From PCPOR2b sp965220385 (lineage in GTDB: Bacteria > Poribacteria > WGA-4E > PCPOR2b): a DNA stretch of 64,000 nucleotides. Positions within the stretch are counted from its first letter, which is position 1, and each line of letters begins with the position of its first letter. Positions 49,847 to 58,847 of the stretch are shown here, one piece after another. Both the position numbers and the translations under genes were made by a program. Below the pieces are notes generated by a model. It searched no databases. It was not told the DNA's origin and saw only the letters and a list, made by a program, of their open reading frames with translations. The stretch spans positions 2,170,001 to 2,234,000 of the forward strand of contig OZ244825.1 of assembly GCA_965220385.1 (NCBI GenBank), written 5' to 3'.

Positions 49847-50980
49847 TCACGCAGCCTGCTCCACGACAGCATCCCCCATCTGCAACCGATGTGCATAGAG
49901 TTCACATGCGTTCTCAACAAATACGCGTCGTTTGAGCTCTCGAGAAATTCCGGGCAACACAGTCGTTGGGTTATCCCAATCCCAATGGGGATAATCGCTC
50001 GCATAGACGAGGATTTCATCGGCGTGGAGCCATTCGAGGAACTTGTTCCGGTCTGCACGGGTTGGTGGTTGTTCCATCGGTTGAGAGCCGTAACGGATGT
50101 GCTCGCGAATATATTCGCTCGGCAGCTTCTTGACCCACGGGGTATAATCCCGCGTTGATTTCCAATCCGCATCCATGTGCCACATCAACCCCGGCAGCCA
50201 AAAGGTATCATGTTCGATGAAAAGGAACCTGAAATTCGGAAACTTCTCAAAGACACCCTCGCAGATCAGGCTGACTGTGTGAGCCATCGCGATCTGTGGA
50301 CGTGCCATGCGCATCTCTAAGTAGTATGACGGGTATCCGGCCGCAGTTGGGGCGTTGGCGATACCCGATCCCTCTGCGCCGAAGTGCACGCACACCGGTA
50401 AGCCATATTCCTGCGCTGCTTCATAGATTGGGTGATAAAAGCGGTTCCCGAAAGGCATCCGTGCACCAGCTGGCATGATCACCTGAAAAACCGATGGATG
50501 CTCGCCAAGCCGATGAATCTCCTCCGCTGCCTGTTGTGGATCCGTCGGAGCAATGGCAATCGATGCTTTGAAACGAGAGTCTGCTTTAACCCAACTTTCA
50601 AGCGTCCAGTCGTTGAACGCGCGACACATCGCTGCGCCGTAGTCGGAATTTGGGTGGACGGCTGCACCGTAAACAGAAGAGCCCGTCAGAATAGCCACAT
50701 CAATTCCATGGAGGTCCAGGTGCTTCTCTATAGCGAGTTCAACGTTACTGCTGGGATGTTCCTCTTGACCCTCCCACAATTCAGCGCGAACTCCTCCGCG
50801 CGGCATGTTCGTGTAACCAACTCCCGGCATCATTGTTCCAAAGTCTTTGATGTGTTCTACATAATGCCGAGGCAGGTAAGGGAACAGATCTTCCTGCTTC
50901 TTGGTCGAATGGTGTAAATCACAGTCAATAATGTTAATTTTTTCTGTGTCGATAGCAGATTGTTCGCGTACGGTTTCCAT
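49847..50980 (-). CDS. Amidohydrolase-family metal-dependent hydrolase/decarboxylase
   Basis: 377 aa. The first metal-binding H-x-H appears as DCDLHH near 20. TIM-barrel strands include GIDVAILTGSSVYG, a later conserved His in VCVHFGAEG, LFIEHDTFW and YASDYPHWDWDNP with the final metal Asp. This is the amidohydrolase_2/ACMSD-like group, which includes decarboxylases of aromatic or amino-carboxy muconate acids. The gene starts at 50980 after an AGGAG site (GTG at 50995 is inside that site). A long loop (about 290-315) is present. The substrate is unknown. It is divergent to the ThDP enzyme gene, with a 360-base gap. Confidence 0.8.
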   Translation of the reverse strand: METVREQSAIDTEKINIIDCDLHHSTKKQEDLFPYLPRHYVEHIKDFGTMMPGVGYTNMPRGGVRAELWEGQEEHPSSNVELAIEKHLDLHGIDVAILTGSSVYGAAVHPNSDYGAAMCRAFNDWTLESWVKADSRFKASIAIAPTDPQQAAEEIHRLGEHPSVFQVIMPAGARMPFGNRFYHPIYEAAQEYGLPVCVHFGAEGSGIANAPTAAGYPSYYLEMRMARPQIAMAHTVSLICEGVFEKFPNFRFLFIEHDTFWLPGLMWHMDADWKSTRDYTPWVKKLPSEYIREHIRYGSQPMEQPPTRADRNKFLEWLHADEILVYASDYPHWDWDNPTTVLPGISRELKRRVFVENACELYAHRLQMGDAVVEQAA

Positions 50981-51340
50981 AAAATCTCCTGTCACTATCA
51001 GAAATTGAACCTTGTGGCGTAAATCTTATTCTTGGACGTGCCGTTCTATAATCTGGTATAATCCACCGTTAAGATTGAACTTCGTACACAGGAACGCTTG
51101 TGCATTCCCTGCTGATTTGCAGTTGTCACATCCAAAACACGAATTATCCGTGAGCCGAGCCCGCCTCTTGGATTTTGGCAAGATGGGAATTGCTAAGATT
51201 CTGTCTATATAATAATACCCTACATAAGATACAGATTCAAGTCCTGTAAACAATTACTTATGAACGAAAAATCAAAAAAGTCTGAAATCAATGCGTGAGA
51301 GATCAGATACTAATCGAACAACGAAAATAGGAGGCAACCG
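50981..51340. other. Divergent intergenic region
   Basis: 360 bases between two divergent catabolic genes. One promoter candidate for the ThDP gene is TTGCTA-17-TAATAC at 51190-51218, plus strand. No clear promoter was seen for the amidohydrolase, nor any clear operator. An AT-rich stretch precedes the strong AGGAGGCAACCG site at the ThDP start. Confidence 0.45.
51190..51218 (+). promoter_or_regulatory. Sigma-70-type promoter upstream of the ThDP enzyme
   Basis: TTGCTA (51190-51195), 17 bases, TAATAC (51213-51218), 123 bases before the ATG. Moderate matches only. Confidence 0.4.
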
Positions 51341-52987
51341 ATGAATGTTGCGGAGCTGTTTGTAAAATGCTTAGAAGCTGAAGATGTGGAGTATGTCTTT
51401 GGGGTGCCGGGCGAGGAAAACGCCCATTTTATGATGGCGTTAGAAGAGTCTTCAATACCGTTTGTCCTTACTCGCCATGAACAGGGGGCCGCTTTCATGG
51501 CAGATGTCTATGGCAGATTGACCGGCAGGGCGAGCGTCTGTCTTGGAACACTCGGACCAGGTGCAACCAATCTCATGACCGGCGTTGCTGATGCCAATAT
51601 GGATCGTGCGCCGATGGTTGTAGTCACAGGGCAGGCTGACAGCCGACGACAGCACAAGGAAAGTCACCAAAATATGGATGTGGTAGGGATGTTCCAACCT
51701 GTCACTAAGTGGGCAAGCCCGATCATCAATTCGGAAAATATCCCTGAAGTGGTTCGCAAAGCATTCAAATTGGCTGAGACGGAAAAACCGGGGGCTTGTC
51801 ACATTGAGCTTGCCGAGGACATCGCCTCTGAATCAACGGACAATATCCCTATTCCGAGGCAACGCCTGCGCCGCGCCGTGCCGGACGATAAAATTGTCGA
51901 CCAAGCCATGGATCTAATCCGTCAAGCGAAGCGTCCGGTAATCCTTGCGGGCAACGGTGCTATCCGCAAGCGGGCAAGCAAGCAGTTGCGGGAGTTTGCC
52001 GAAACCACGAACATCGGTGTTATCAACACTTTCATGGGGAAAGGTGCAGTTTCCCGCCATGCACCCTACAGCCTGTTTACCATCGGATTACAGGCGAAAG
52101 ACCTTGTCGCTTGTGCGGTTGACGCCGCCGATCTGGTGATAACCCTCGGCTACGATCTCGTGGAGTATCATCCGCGTCTATGGAATCACGGCGGTCACAA
52201 GAAAATTGTGCACATCGACTTTCTGCCAGCTGAGGTCGATGAAGATTACCGCGTTGATGTCGAAGTCATCGGTGATCTCGCACACGCGCTCTGGATGCTC
52301 AATGAGCGGGTCAAAGAGAAACCCCTTCAGTTCAACGGTCACCAGCACCAAACTATCCGAGAGGATATGTTAGCCGAATTTGCTCGACACAAAGATGATG
52401 AAACGGTAGGCATCATCCGTCCCCAAAAGGCGCTCTGGGATGTGCGCGAAGCGTTAGGTCCCGACGACATTCTATTGAGCGATGTGGGAGCGCACAAAAT
52501 GTGGATCGCACGTTATTACCAATGCGATGAACCGAATACCTGTTTCATTTCAAACGGCTTCTGTTCCATGGGATTTGCCCTGCCGGGTGCTATCGCCGCG
52601 AAAATGGTATCCCCAGAACGCCGCGTGCTTGCCATCTGTGGCGATGGCGGATTCCTGATGAACGTTCAAGAGATGGAGACCGCCAAACGGTTAGGGACCA
52701 ATATTGTAGTCATGGTCTGGGAGGACGGCGGCTACGGGCTTATCTCTTGGAAACAGGACAACCAGTTCAACCGTCACACCAATCTTTCGTTCAGCAATCC
52801 TGACTTTGTTCAGTTAGCCGAATCTTTCGGGTGGACAGGGATCAGAGTTGGGAATGCTGTGGACCTCGCACCTGCCTTGGACCAAGCTTTTCAAGCGGAC
52901 AACCCTGCGCTTATTGTTATTCCGATCGATTATCGAGAGAATGCCCTGTTGACAGAACGCTTGGGCAATATTGCGTGTCCGATATAA
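51341..52987 (+). CDS. Acetolactate synthase-like thiamine diphosphate enzyme
   Basis: 548 aa. The N-terminal Pyr domain has the catalytic-type Glu in TRHEQGAAFMADVYGR (about 47), a GPGATNLMTG loop and the DHRQ-like QQHKESHQ region. The middle domain (about 190-330) follows. The C-terminal PP domain has the ThDP-Mg motif CGDGGFLMNVQEMETAKRLGTNIVVMVWED, given here as GDGG...NN-like end. Catabolic AlsS and the broader acetolactate/benzoylformate/oxalyl-CoA group all fit; a FAD-independent AlsS-like function is favoured by the lack of FAD-binding features. No small regulatory subunit is near. AAAATAGGAGGCAACCG precedes the start. A distinct paralogue is at 62392. Confidence 0.82.
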   Translation: MNVAELFVKCLEAEDVEYVFGVPGEENAHFMMALEESSIPFVLTRHEQGAAFMADVYGRLTGRASVCLGTLGPGATNLMTGVADANMDRAPMVVVTGQADSRRQHKESHQNMDVVGMFQPVTKWASPIINSENIPEVVRKAFKLAETEKPGACHIELAEDIASESTDNIPIPRQRLRRAVPDDKIVDQAMDLIRQAKRPVILAGNGAIRKRASKQLREFAETTNIGVINTFMGKGAVSRHAPYSLFTIGLQAKDLVACAVDAADLVITLGYDLVEYHPRLWNHGGHKKIVHIDFLPAEVDEDYRVDVEVIGDLAHALWMLNERVKEKPLQFNGHQHQTIREDMLAEFARHKDDETVGIIRPQKALWDVREALGPDDILLSDVGAHKMWIARYYQCDEPNTCFISNGFCSMGFALPGAIAAKMVSPERRVLAICGDGGFLMNVQEMETAKRLGTNIVVMVWEDGGYGLISWKQDNQFNRHTNLSFSNPDFVQLAESFGWTGIRVGNAVDLAPALDQAFQADNPALIVIPIDYRENALLTERLGNIACPI

Positions 52988-53214
52988 TGTTTTGGGCTTG
53001 ACTTGGTTTGTCGGGCGTGCTACATTAAGCCTTGGATTTCTCGCGCAGATTGTTAGCTTATCATCGTACAATTTTATGTGCGGAGTCAATAGTTAGAAAG
53101 ATAAAAGATAACAAATTGACTTGACGCTGGGTATTGGCTATATGACCCCGTGCTTTGAAGGTGCAGTTCGCATTATCAATGCTCGAAAAGCGACAAGGAG
53201 AGAACATCAAGATT

Positions 53215-53451
53215 ATGAAGAACACCAAATTCGTTGAACACGGGTCTAACAAAGCCGATGAGATGCAAGACGAATACCAGTTTGACTACAGCAAAGCCAA
53301 ACCGAACCGCTTTGCTTCGCGGATTGGACAGGACCAGTTGATGATTGTTCTCGATCCGGATGTCGCGGCGGTGTTTAAAACTCCTGAATCCGTAAATCAG
53401 GTATTGCGGGCGATTATCACCTCAATGCCAAGCGCAGAAAAAGGGGATTGA
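53215..53451 (+). CDS. Small hypothetical protein, antitoxin-like
   Basis: 78 aa. The sequence has a conserved-looking core FDYSKAKPNRFA followed by a hydrophobic VLDPDVAAVFKTPESVNQVLRAII. Small proteins with the DYSKAKPNRFA pattern occur widely beside toxin genes or alone; the likely role is antitoxin or DNA-binding, but no partner toxin is visible here. Two upstream starts (53155, 53179) are possible. The ATG at 53215 is preferred because AAGGAGAG lies 14-20 bases before it and the upstream residues look unconserved. It sits alone between catabolic genes. Confidence 0.55.
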   Translation: MKNTKFVEHGSNKADEMQDEYQFDYSKAKPNRFASRIGQDQLMIVLDPDVAAVFKTPESVNQVLRAIITSMPSAEKGD

Positions 53452-53553
53452 TGGGTTTTGTATTCTATTTTATGATTTTCAAAGTTGTTATCTGAGAATC
53501 GGCACGAATCACACAATCATTTTTTGCCATGTGTAAAATAGGAGGAGAAGCAA

Positions 53554-54540
53554 ATGCACGTAGGTACACAGCAATTTAACACATCCGATGTAGATCTGGA
53601 ATACTTGGCAAGGCACGGCGTTTTCAACAAGAATGAGAATTTTATTACATTCCACCGAGCGTACGGCTGGGATGTGAAGGAGTTGAAAGAGAAAAAGGAG
53701 AAGTGTGCCAGATTCGGTATTGATATGGAGATGGTTGCGATCCCCCTCGCTCACCTGAACGTCAACGGTGGCGGCATCCCCAATTTCATGCTTGGCAACT
53801 ATGAGGAAGGTGATAAGGAGATCGAACTGGTCTGCAACATGATTAAGCAGGCAGCCGAGGCTGAGATACCGTCAATCAAGTACTTCCTTTGTGCCATGGA
53901 GAACCAACGCACGGAGAGCAAACCGCTCGGACGGGGAGGTTCTCAATACAGCACATGGAATCTGGAGGAGGCAGACTCCACCACGCCAAGATTCGATGAG
54001 CCAGTCACCGCCGAAATGAACTGGGCACGGATTACTTACTTCCTTGAGCGCGTTATTCCCGTCGCGACCGAGTACAAAATCCGAATGGCTTGCCACCCCT
54101 GTGATCCATGGCTCCCACCCGGTTATAAAGGTGTTGATCGCGTGATGGGAGGATTCGACGGCTTCAAGCGTTTTATCGAGATTTGTCCCAGCCCCTATCA
54201 CGGTGTCAACCTCTGTCTCGGTTGTATGGCGGAGAGTGTGACGGATCCCAAGAACGAGGTCCCGGACATTATCCGCTACTTCGGTTCCCGGAAGAAGATA
54301 TTCCTCTGCCACTTCCGCAACATCGTCGGTGCTCGTAACAAGTTCCAAGAGGTTTGGCCTGATGAAGGCGTGATGAATATGCGCTGGAATATGAAAGCCC
54401 TCAAAGAGGTCGAATATCCACACATGGTTGTCCCCGATCACGCACCGGGACATAAAGACCCGGAGAGCGGTCGTCAGGCATTCGCTTACGAATTCGGCTA
54501 CATCAAAGCGATGATGCAGGCGGTCATGGACGAGGATTAA
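53554..54540 (+). CDS. Mannonate dehydratase (UxuA)-like TIM-barrel protein
   Basis: 328 aa. It resembles D-mannonate dehydratase: LKEKKEKCARFGIDMEMVA, metal-site histidine and cysteine in MACHPCDPW, LCLGCMAESV, CHFRNIVG, and the C-terminal VPDHAPGHKDPES segment. UxuA removes water from D-mannonate to give 2-keto-3-deoxygluconate. Here the usual AxHPDDPP reads ACHPCDPW and the usual G-S in the C-x-G-S-x region is changed, so substrate change is possible. The gene starts after AGGAGAAGCAA. A clear paralogue lies at 56788. It heads a co-directional run of catabolic genes. Confidence 0.8.
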   Translation: MHVGTQQFNTSDVDLEYLARHGVFNKNENFITFHRAYGWDVKELKEKKEKCARFGIDMEMVAIPLAHLNVNGGGIPNFMLGNYEEGDKEIELVCNMIKQAAEAEIPSIKYFLCAMENQRTESKPLGRGGSQYSTWNLEEADSTTPRFDEPVTAEMNWARITYFLERVIPVATEYKIRMACHPCDPWLPPGYKGVDRVMGGFDGFKRFIEICPSPYHGVNLCLGCMAESVTDPKNEVPDIIRYFGSRKKIFLCHFRNIVGARNKFQEVWPDEGVMNMRWNMKALKEVEYPHMVVPDHAPGHKDPESGRQAFAYEFGYIKAMMQAVMDED

Positions 54541-54616
54541 ATTTCGTGTTTGGTCGGTGAGCATCAACTTAACGGGACATCGAGTGAAAAGGTACGAGGG
54601 TTTAGCAGATCAAAAT

Positions 54617-55873
54617 ATGTCCAATAGTCAATTACCTCCGCACGGACGCAATTGGGAAAAAGTTAAAGCCGAGATAAAGTCGGCACAAAAGGACGACGCT
54701 CCTTGGTACAGCGAACGCATGTTCATCGGGGGAAGCTACTTCGGCGGCGAGGAGGTCGTCAAGGTGGCAAATGAAGCCTATCAGATGTACATCAACTATA
54801 ATGGGCTTTACGCCACGAAGGTGTTTCCCAGCCTTGTCCGTTACGAGCGTGATATTGTTGGCGCGCTGCTTGGGATGATGAACGCTCCGAATTGCGCCAG
54901 TGGCAGTATCACCACCGGCGGCACCGAAAGCTTGATTATGGCGGTGAAAACCGCACACGCATGGGCACAAGACCACCGTTCGGGTGCAACAGAGCCCGAG
55001 ATATTGATACCCCACGCAGCGCATCCTGCCTTCGATAAGACGGCACATCTAATGGGAATCAAGGCAGTGCGCATGACCCAAAGCGACGGTTTCCGCGCAG
55101 ATGTCGAGGCGATGGGGCGCGCCATCAATGCCAACACCATCATGCTTGCGGCTTCTGCTCCCTCCTATCCCTTCGGTGTTACCGACCCTATCCCCGAAAT
55201 TGCTGCTCTATCGGAAAAACACGGTCTGTGGTTGCATGTGGATGCCTGTCACGGTGGCTTCATCTTCCCGTTTGCCCGCAAATTGGGCTACTCCATACCT
55301 GACTACGACTTTGCAGTCCCCGGTGTCACATCAATCTCTGTGGATGTACACAAGCTGGGCTATGCCAACAAGGGCGTGTCTAGCCTGCTATTGCGCGATG
55401 CCAACTTGGAAACCTACCAGCGATATACCTTCGATGCTTGGCCCTCCGGGACGTATTCTACGCAGAACCTGATGGGTTCCCGTTCAGGTGGCGGACTTGC
55501 ATCCGCTTGGGCGGTGCTGAACTACCTCGGCGAAGAAGGCTATCTTGAGCGCGTGGGCGAAATTCTCGATACCAGAGAGCGATTCCTTGACGGTATTCGG
55601 GAGATTGACGGATTAGAGATATGGGGAGAACCACAGGCGTATCTCATCGCCTTCGGTTCCAACGTTTTTGACATCTTTGCGGTTGATGAAGGCATGGCCG
55701 AGCGCGGTTGGATGGGGAGCCGCTTGCAAGATCCGCCCGCCATCCACCTGTTTTTGGATCTGTCTCACAGTGCTATCGTCGATGAGTATCTCCACGATCT
55801 TGCTGAGGTTGTCGGAGCGGTGAAGTCCGGCGAGATACAGAGCAGGAAACAGGATGCTTTGTATTCAAGATAA
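54617..55873 (+). CDS. PLP-dependent decarboxylase/sphingosine-phosphate-lyase-like enzyme
   Basis: 418 aa, a fold type I PLP enzyme of the group II decarboxylase family. GGTESLIMAVKTAH (cofactor phosphate region) leads to the helix. HVDACHGG has the Asp that contacts the pyridine nitrogen. The Schiff-base lysine is K246 in VDVHKLGYANKG. The pattern matches sphinganine-1-phosphate-lyase-like and other non-glutamate members; the substrate is unknown. The ATG at 54617 is preferred because upstream residues look unrelated; an in-frame extension begins at 54557. It lies 76 bases after the UxuA-like gene. The following PhyH and second UxuA-like genes suggest a shared breakdown pathway. Confidence 0.83.
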   Translation: MSNSQLPPHGRNWEKVKAEIKSAQKDDAPWYSERMFIGGSYFGGEEVVKVANEAYQMYINYNGLYATKVFPSLVRYERDIVGALLGMMNAPNCASGSITTGGTESLIMAVKTAHAWAQDHRSGATEPEILIPHAAHPAFDKTAHLMGIKAVRMTQSDGFRADVEAMGRAINANTIMLAASAPSYPFGVTDPIPEIAALSEKHGLWLHVDACHGGFIFPFARKLGYSIPDYDFAVPGVTSISVDVHKLGYANKGVSSLLLRDANLETYQRYTFDAWPSGTYSTQNLMGSRSGGGLASAWAVLNYLGEEGYLERVGEILDTRERFLDGIREIDGLEIWGEPQAYLIAFGSNVFDIFAVDEGMAERGWMGSRLQDPPAIHLFLDLSHSAIVDEYLHDLAEVVGAVKSGEIQSRKQDALYSR

Positions 55874-55949
55874 TATATTCCCACTCTCTCACGTTTTGAA
55901 TGTAGCGCACAATACATAACGCAGACATCAACAGGAGGCAGCAAACAGC

Positions 55950-56735
55950 ATGACACCCGATGTAGCAATCGAGAAACGGAATCAGTTGACTAAAGAGGGG
56001 TATTGTGTCGTTGACGACATCTTGACCGAAGCCTTTCTCGAAGAGCTCCGAACAACGTCTGACCGGATGCTGGACGCCGTGGAACATCCGCCCCATTGGA
56101 AATATCAGGGATCGGACCTTCATGTCAGAGGGATTGATGAGCCAGTCATTGACCAGCTAATTCACTGGGAGCCGACACGCAACGCCTTGGAGGATATGGG
56201 CTTGGGCGATTTCAAGTCGGCGGGTGGATTCATCATCCTCAGCAAACCACCGGGCGGACCACCCCTCTACTGGCACCAAGATTGGATGGGGTGGAACGAC
56301 CCAATCAGCACCGCGCCTTGGCCACAGTATCTCTTCCTATCCTACTATCTGACCGACACCACCCTTGAAAACGGTTGCTTTCGCATTATCCCCGGCACAC
56401 ACCTGAAGCGGATCCCACTGCACAACCGGCTGGTGCAAGCGCATGCACAGGGCGGCTACGATGTAGAGGAGGACGACCCCTATATGTTCTGTGACCATCC
56501 CGATGCTATCGACCTGCCGGTGAAAGCAGGATCGCTCGTGGTTGCGGAGGGACGGGTACTCCATGCTGCACACGGAAACCAGAGCGATAAACGGCGAACG
56601 CTGCTCCTCGGATGGCACACCCGTCCACCGACGCCGCCCAATTATTGGACAGGCGATGTGCCTGAAGTTATCAAGAACCGCAATCCGGAAGCCGTATACG
56701 AAGCGACACGTGAACCGGGTGAATACCTCGTCTGA
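55950..56735 (+). CDS. Phytanoyl-CoA dioxygenase (PhyH)-family oxygenase
   Basis: 261 aa. Iron ligands are H109 and D111 in LYWHQDWMGWND, and a distal His in LHAAHGNQS, followed by the 2-oxoglutarate arginine in KRRTLLLGWH. The N-terminal RNQLTKEGYCVVDDILTEAFLEELR is the family opening. FRIIPGTHLKR (about 146-156) is the usual loop before the distal ligand. ACAGGAGGCAGCAA before the ATG is strong. It sits between a PLP lyase and a UxuA-like gene, pointing to hydroxylation of a small organic acid or similar intermediate. It is the third PhyH gene in the window and is not a recent copy of the other two. Confidence 0.86.
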   Translation: MTPDVAIEKRNQLTKEGYCVVDDILTEAFLEELRTTSDRMLDAVEHPPHWKYQGSDLHVRGIDEPVIDQLIHWEPTRNALEDMGLGDFKSAGGFIILSKPPGGPPLYWHQDWMGWNDPISTAPWPQYLFLSYYLTDTTLENGCFRIIPGTHLKRIPLHNRLVQAHAQGGYDVEEDDPYMFCDHPDAIDLPVKAGSLVVAEGRVLHAAHGNQSDKRRTLLLGWHTRPPTPPNYWTGDVPEVIKNRNPEAVYEATREPGEYLV

Positions 56736-56787
56736 ATCGTGATGATAACATCGTTCCCTTTCAACTGAAAATGAGGAGAATTGGACC

Positions 56788-57759
56788 ATGAAACTCGGAA
56801 TTGGTTTCGGTCAGGCTGCCCTGACGGAAGAAAATCTTCAGTACGCGAAGCAGCTCGGCGTTGGCCACGTCATCATACACGGTCCCCGCTTTGGAGAACG
56901 GGGTGTGCTGGAGTTTATCGAACTGCTCAGAGCTCGAACATTCATCGAATCGCACGGTCTTGAGGTCGCAGGCATCGAGAATCTGCCGGCAGACCATTGG
57001 GATAAGGTACTCCACGGCGCACCCGGACGCGATGAACAGATCGAAAAGGTCTGTGAGACAATTGAGAACATGGGTAAGGCAGGCATCCCAATCCTCGGCT
57101 ACTATTTCAGCATTGCTGGCGTGTGGGGACATTGGCGTGCCTACGATAGTGGCGGCGGACGCGGCGACGCCGGGCTAAAAAGTTTCGATTACGAACTCGT
57201 GAAGGATGCGCCAGTTGTCGAAACAGGACCGGTGAGCGTTGAGGAGATGTGGGAACGGCTGGCTTATTTTCTCGAACGTGTTGTGCCGGTTGCTGAACGC
57301 GCTGGCGTTAAGTTGGCAGCGCATCAGGATGATCCGCCGGCGGAAGAATTGCGTGGGACGGGACGCCTCCTAACAAGTCACGAGGGAATGAAGCGATTAA
57401 TTGAAACAGTGCCGAGCCCAAGCAACGGGTTGGAATTCTGCCAAGGAACTGTCGGGGAGATGGGACCCGACCGGGCAGTAGATGCTATCCGCTACTTCGG
57501 TGGGCAAGGCAAAATCTTCTACGTTCACTTTCGCAACGTTCGAGGCCAGTTTCCAAAGTTCGATGAGGTGTTCATCGACGAGGGGGATGTCGATATGTTT
57601 GAAGCCATGCGCGCCTACAAAGAGGTGGGATTCGATGGAGTGATCATCCCCGACCACGCGCCCCGTGTGGCAGGTGACAGCGGCCATCGGCGTCAAGGTG
57701 TAACATTTGCGCTGGGATACATGAGGGCGCTAATGCAGATGGTCGAGAAATTGTCGTAG
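56788..57759 (+). CDS. Mannonate dehydratase (UxuA)-like TIM-barrel protein
   Basis: 323 aa, related to the protein at 53554 but closer to genuine UxuA. AHQDDPPAEELRGTGRLL has the usual H-x-D-D-P-P pattern. NGLEFCQGTVGEM holds the metal-site Cys. HFRNVRG and IPDHAPRVAGDSGH complete the motifs. The first GFGQAALTEENLQYAKQLG is typical too. It would dehydrate D-mannonate or a related sugar acid to a 2-keto-3-deoxy acid. GAGGAGAATTGGACC precedes the ATG. The two paralogues within 2.3 kb, with a PLP lyase and a PhyH between, argue for separate substrates. Confidence 0.85.
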   Translation: MKLGIGFGQAALTEENLQYAKQLGVGHVIIHGPRFGERGVLEFIELLRARTFIESHGLEVAGIENLPADHWDKVLHGAPGRDEQIEKVCETIENMGKAGIPILGYYFSIAGVWGHWRAYDSGGGRGDAGLKSFDYELVKDAPVVETGPVSVEEMWERLAYFLERVVPVAERAGVKLAAHQDDPPAEELRGTGRLLTSHEGMKRLIETVPSPSNGLEFCQGTVGEMGPDRAVDAIRYFGGQGKIFYVHFRNVRGQFPKFDEVFIDEGDVDMFEAMRAYKEVGFDGVIIPDHAPRVAGDSGHRRQGVTFALGYMRALMQMVEKLS

Positions 57760-57809
57760 TGGTCGACCAATAACCCCAATCTGGCTCTATCTCTATTAGG
57801 AGAAACTGT

Positions 57810-58772
57810 ATGGACAAAATCAAGATTGCCCTCATCGGTGCCGGCGGGATGGCAAATGGAGTTCACTACCCCTCCCTCGCGGCATTCGACGATGTGGAAC
57901 TGGTCGGCTTGTGCGATTTAGTGCCATCGAAGCTGCAGGAAACCGCAGAGCGGTTCCAGATCGAAAAGACCTTTGCAGATTACAAACAGATGCTCGAAAC
58001 GACAAGTCCAGACGCTGTGTATGTCTTGATGCCCCCGCAGCATCTATTCGCCCCCGTCATTCACTCTCTATCACAAGGTCACCACGTCTTCATCGAAAAA
58101 CCCCCCGGCGTAACACTCCATCAAGCAAAAGAGATGGCGCTGGCTGCCGAACAACACAATTGCAAAACGATGGTCGGGTTTAATCGACGGTTCATTCCGC
58201 TCATGCGTCAAGTCAAGGGGATCGTCGAAGAAAAAGGACCCATCATCCAGTGTATGTCCACATTCCACAAGAACACCCCAAGCGCACTATACTACGACGG
58301 TATCATCGACGTGTTGACCTGCGATGCGATCCACGCCGTTGACGCGCTCCGTTGGATGGGCGGCGGGGCAGTCAAGGCTGTGGCGAGCGATATTAACAGT
58401 TTCGGTTCGGATCGGGAAAATAGTTTCAACGCCATCGTCAAGTTTGACAGTGGCGCATCAGGCTATCTCTGCACCAATTGGGCGGTTGGGGGACGAATCC
58501 ATATCTTTGAGATGCACGCGCCCGGTATCTCCGCATATATCAATCCGGACGTGGGGGGCAGTGCCGTTATCCACAGCAGCGAGGGTGTCAAAGAGATCAC
58601 AACCGTTGAGGCCGCCAGAACGGATGCCAACCACAAGGCTTACGGGTTCTACGGCGAAAATCGTCATTTCGTGGATTGCATTCAGGAAGATTGTCAGCCA
58701 GACACCTGTTTCGCGGATGCGGTCAAGAGTATGGAACTGGTTCAGGAAATCTACCGGAATCGGATCGATTGA
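57810..58772 (+). CDS. Gfo/Idh/MocA-family oxidoreductase
   Basis: 320 aa. The N-terminal Rossmann fold has IALIGAGGMANGVHYPSL (nucleotide loop, about 5-22), then a conserved EKPPGVTLHQAKEM with the catalytic-type lysine (about 93-105). The C-terminal domain has DVLTCDAIHAVDALRWMGGG and the final NRHFVDCIQE. It oxidises or reduces a sugar, inositol or similar polyol with NAD(P). AGGAGAAACTG precedes the ATG. It lies 50 bases after the second UxuA-like gene and 75 before the lactonase gene, all in one direction. Substrate unknown. Confidence 0.85.
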   Translation: MDKIKIALIGAGGMANGVHYPSLAAFDDVELVGLCDLVPSKLQETAERFQIEKTFADYKQMLETTSPDAVYVLMPPQHLFAPVIHSLSQGHHVFIEKPPGVTLHQAKEMALAAEQHNCKTMVGFNRRFIPLMRQVKGIVEEKGPIIQCMSTFHKNTPSALYYDGIIDVLTCDAIHAVDALRWMGGGAVKAVASDINSFGSDRENSFNAIVKFDSGASGYLCTNWAVGGRIHIFEMHAPGISAYINPDVGGSAVIHSSEGVKEITTVEAARTDANHKAYGFYGENRHFVDCIQEDCQPDTCFADAVKSMELVQEIYRNRID

Positions 58773-58847
58773 AAAACGTCCAAATCTCATCCAGTCAGGT
58801 TCATATACTTTCAATTAACAAACCATAACACAGGAGAACTACAAAAA

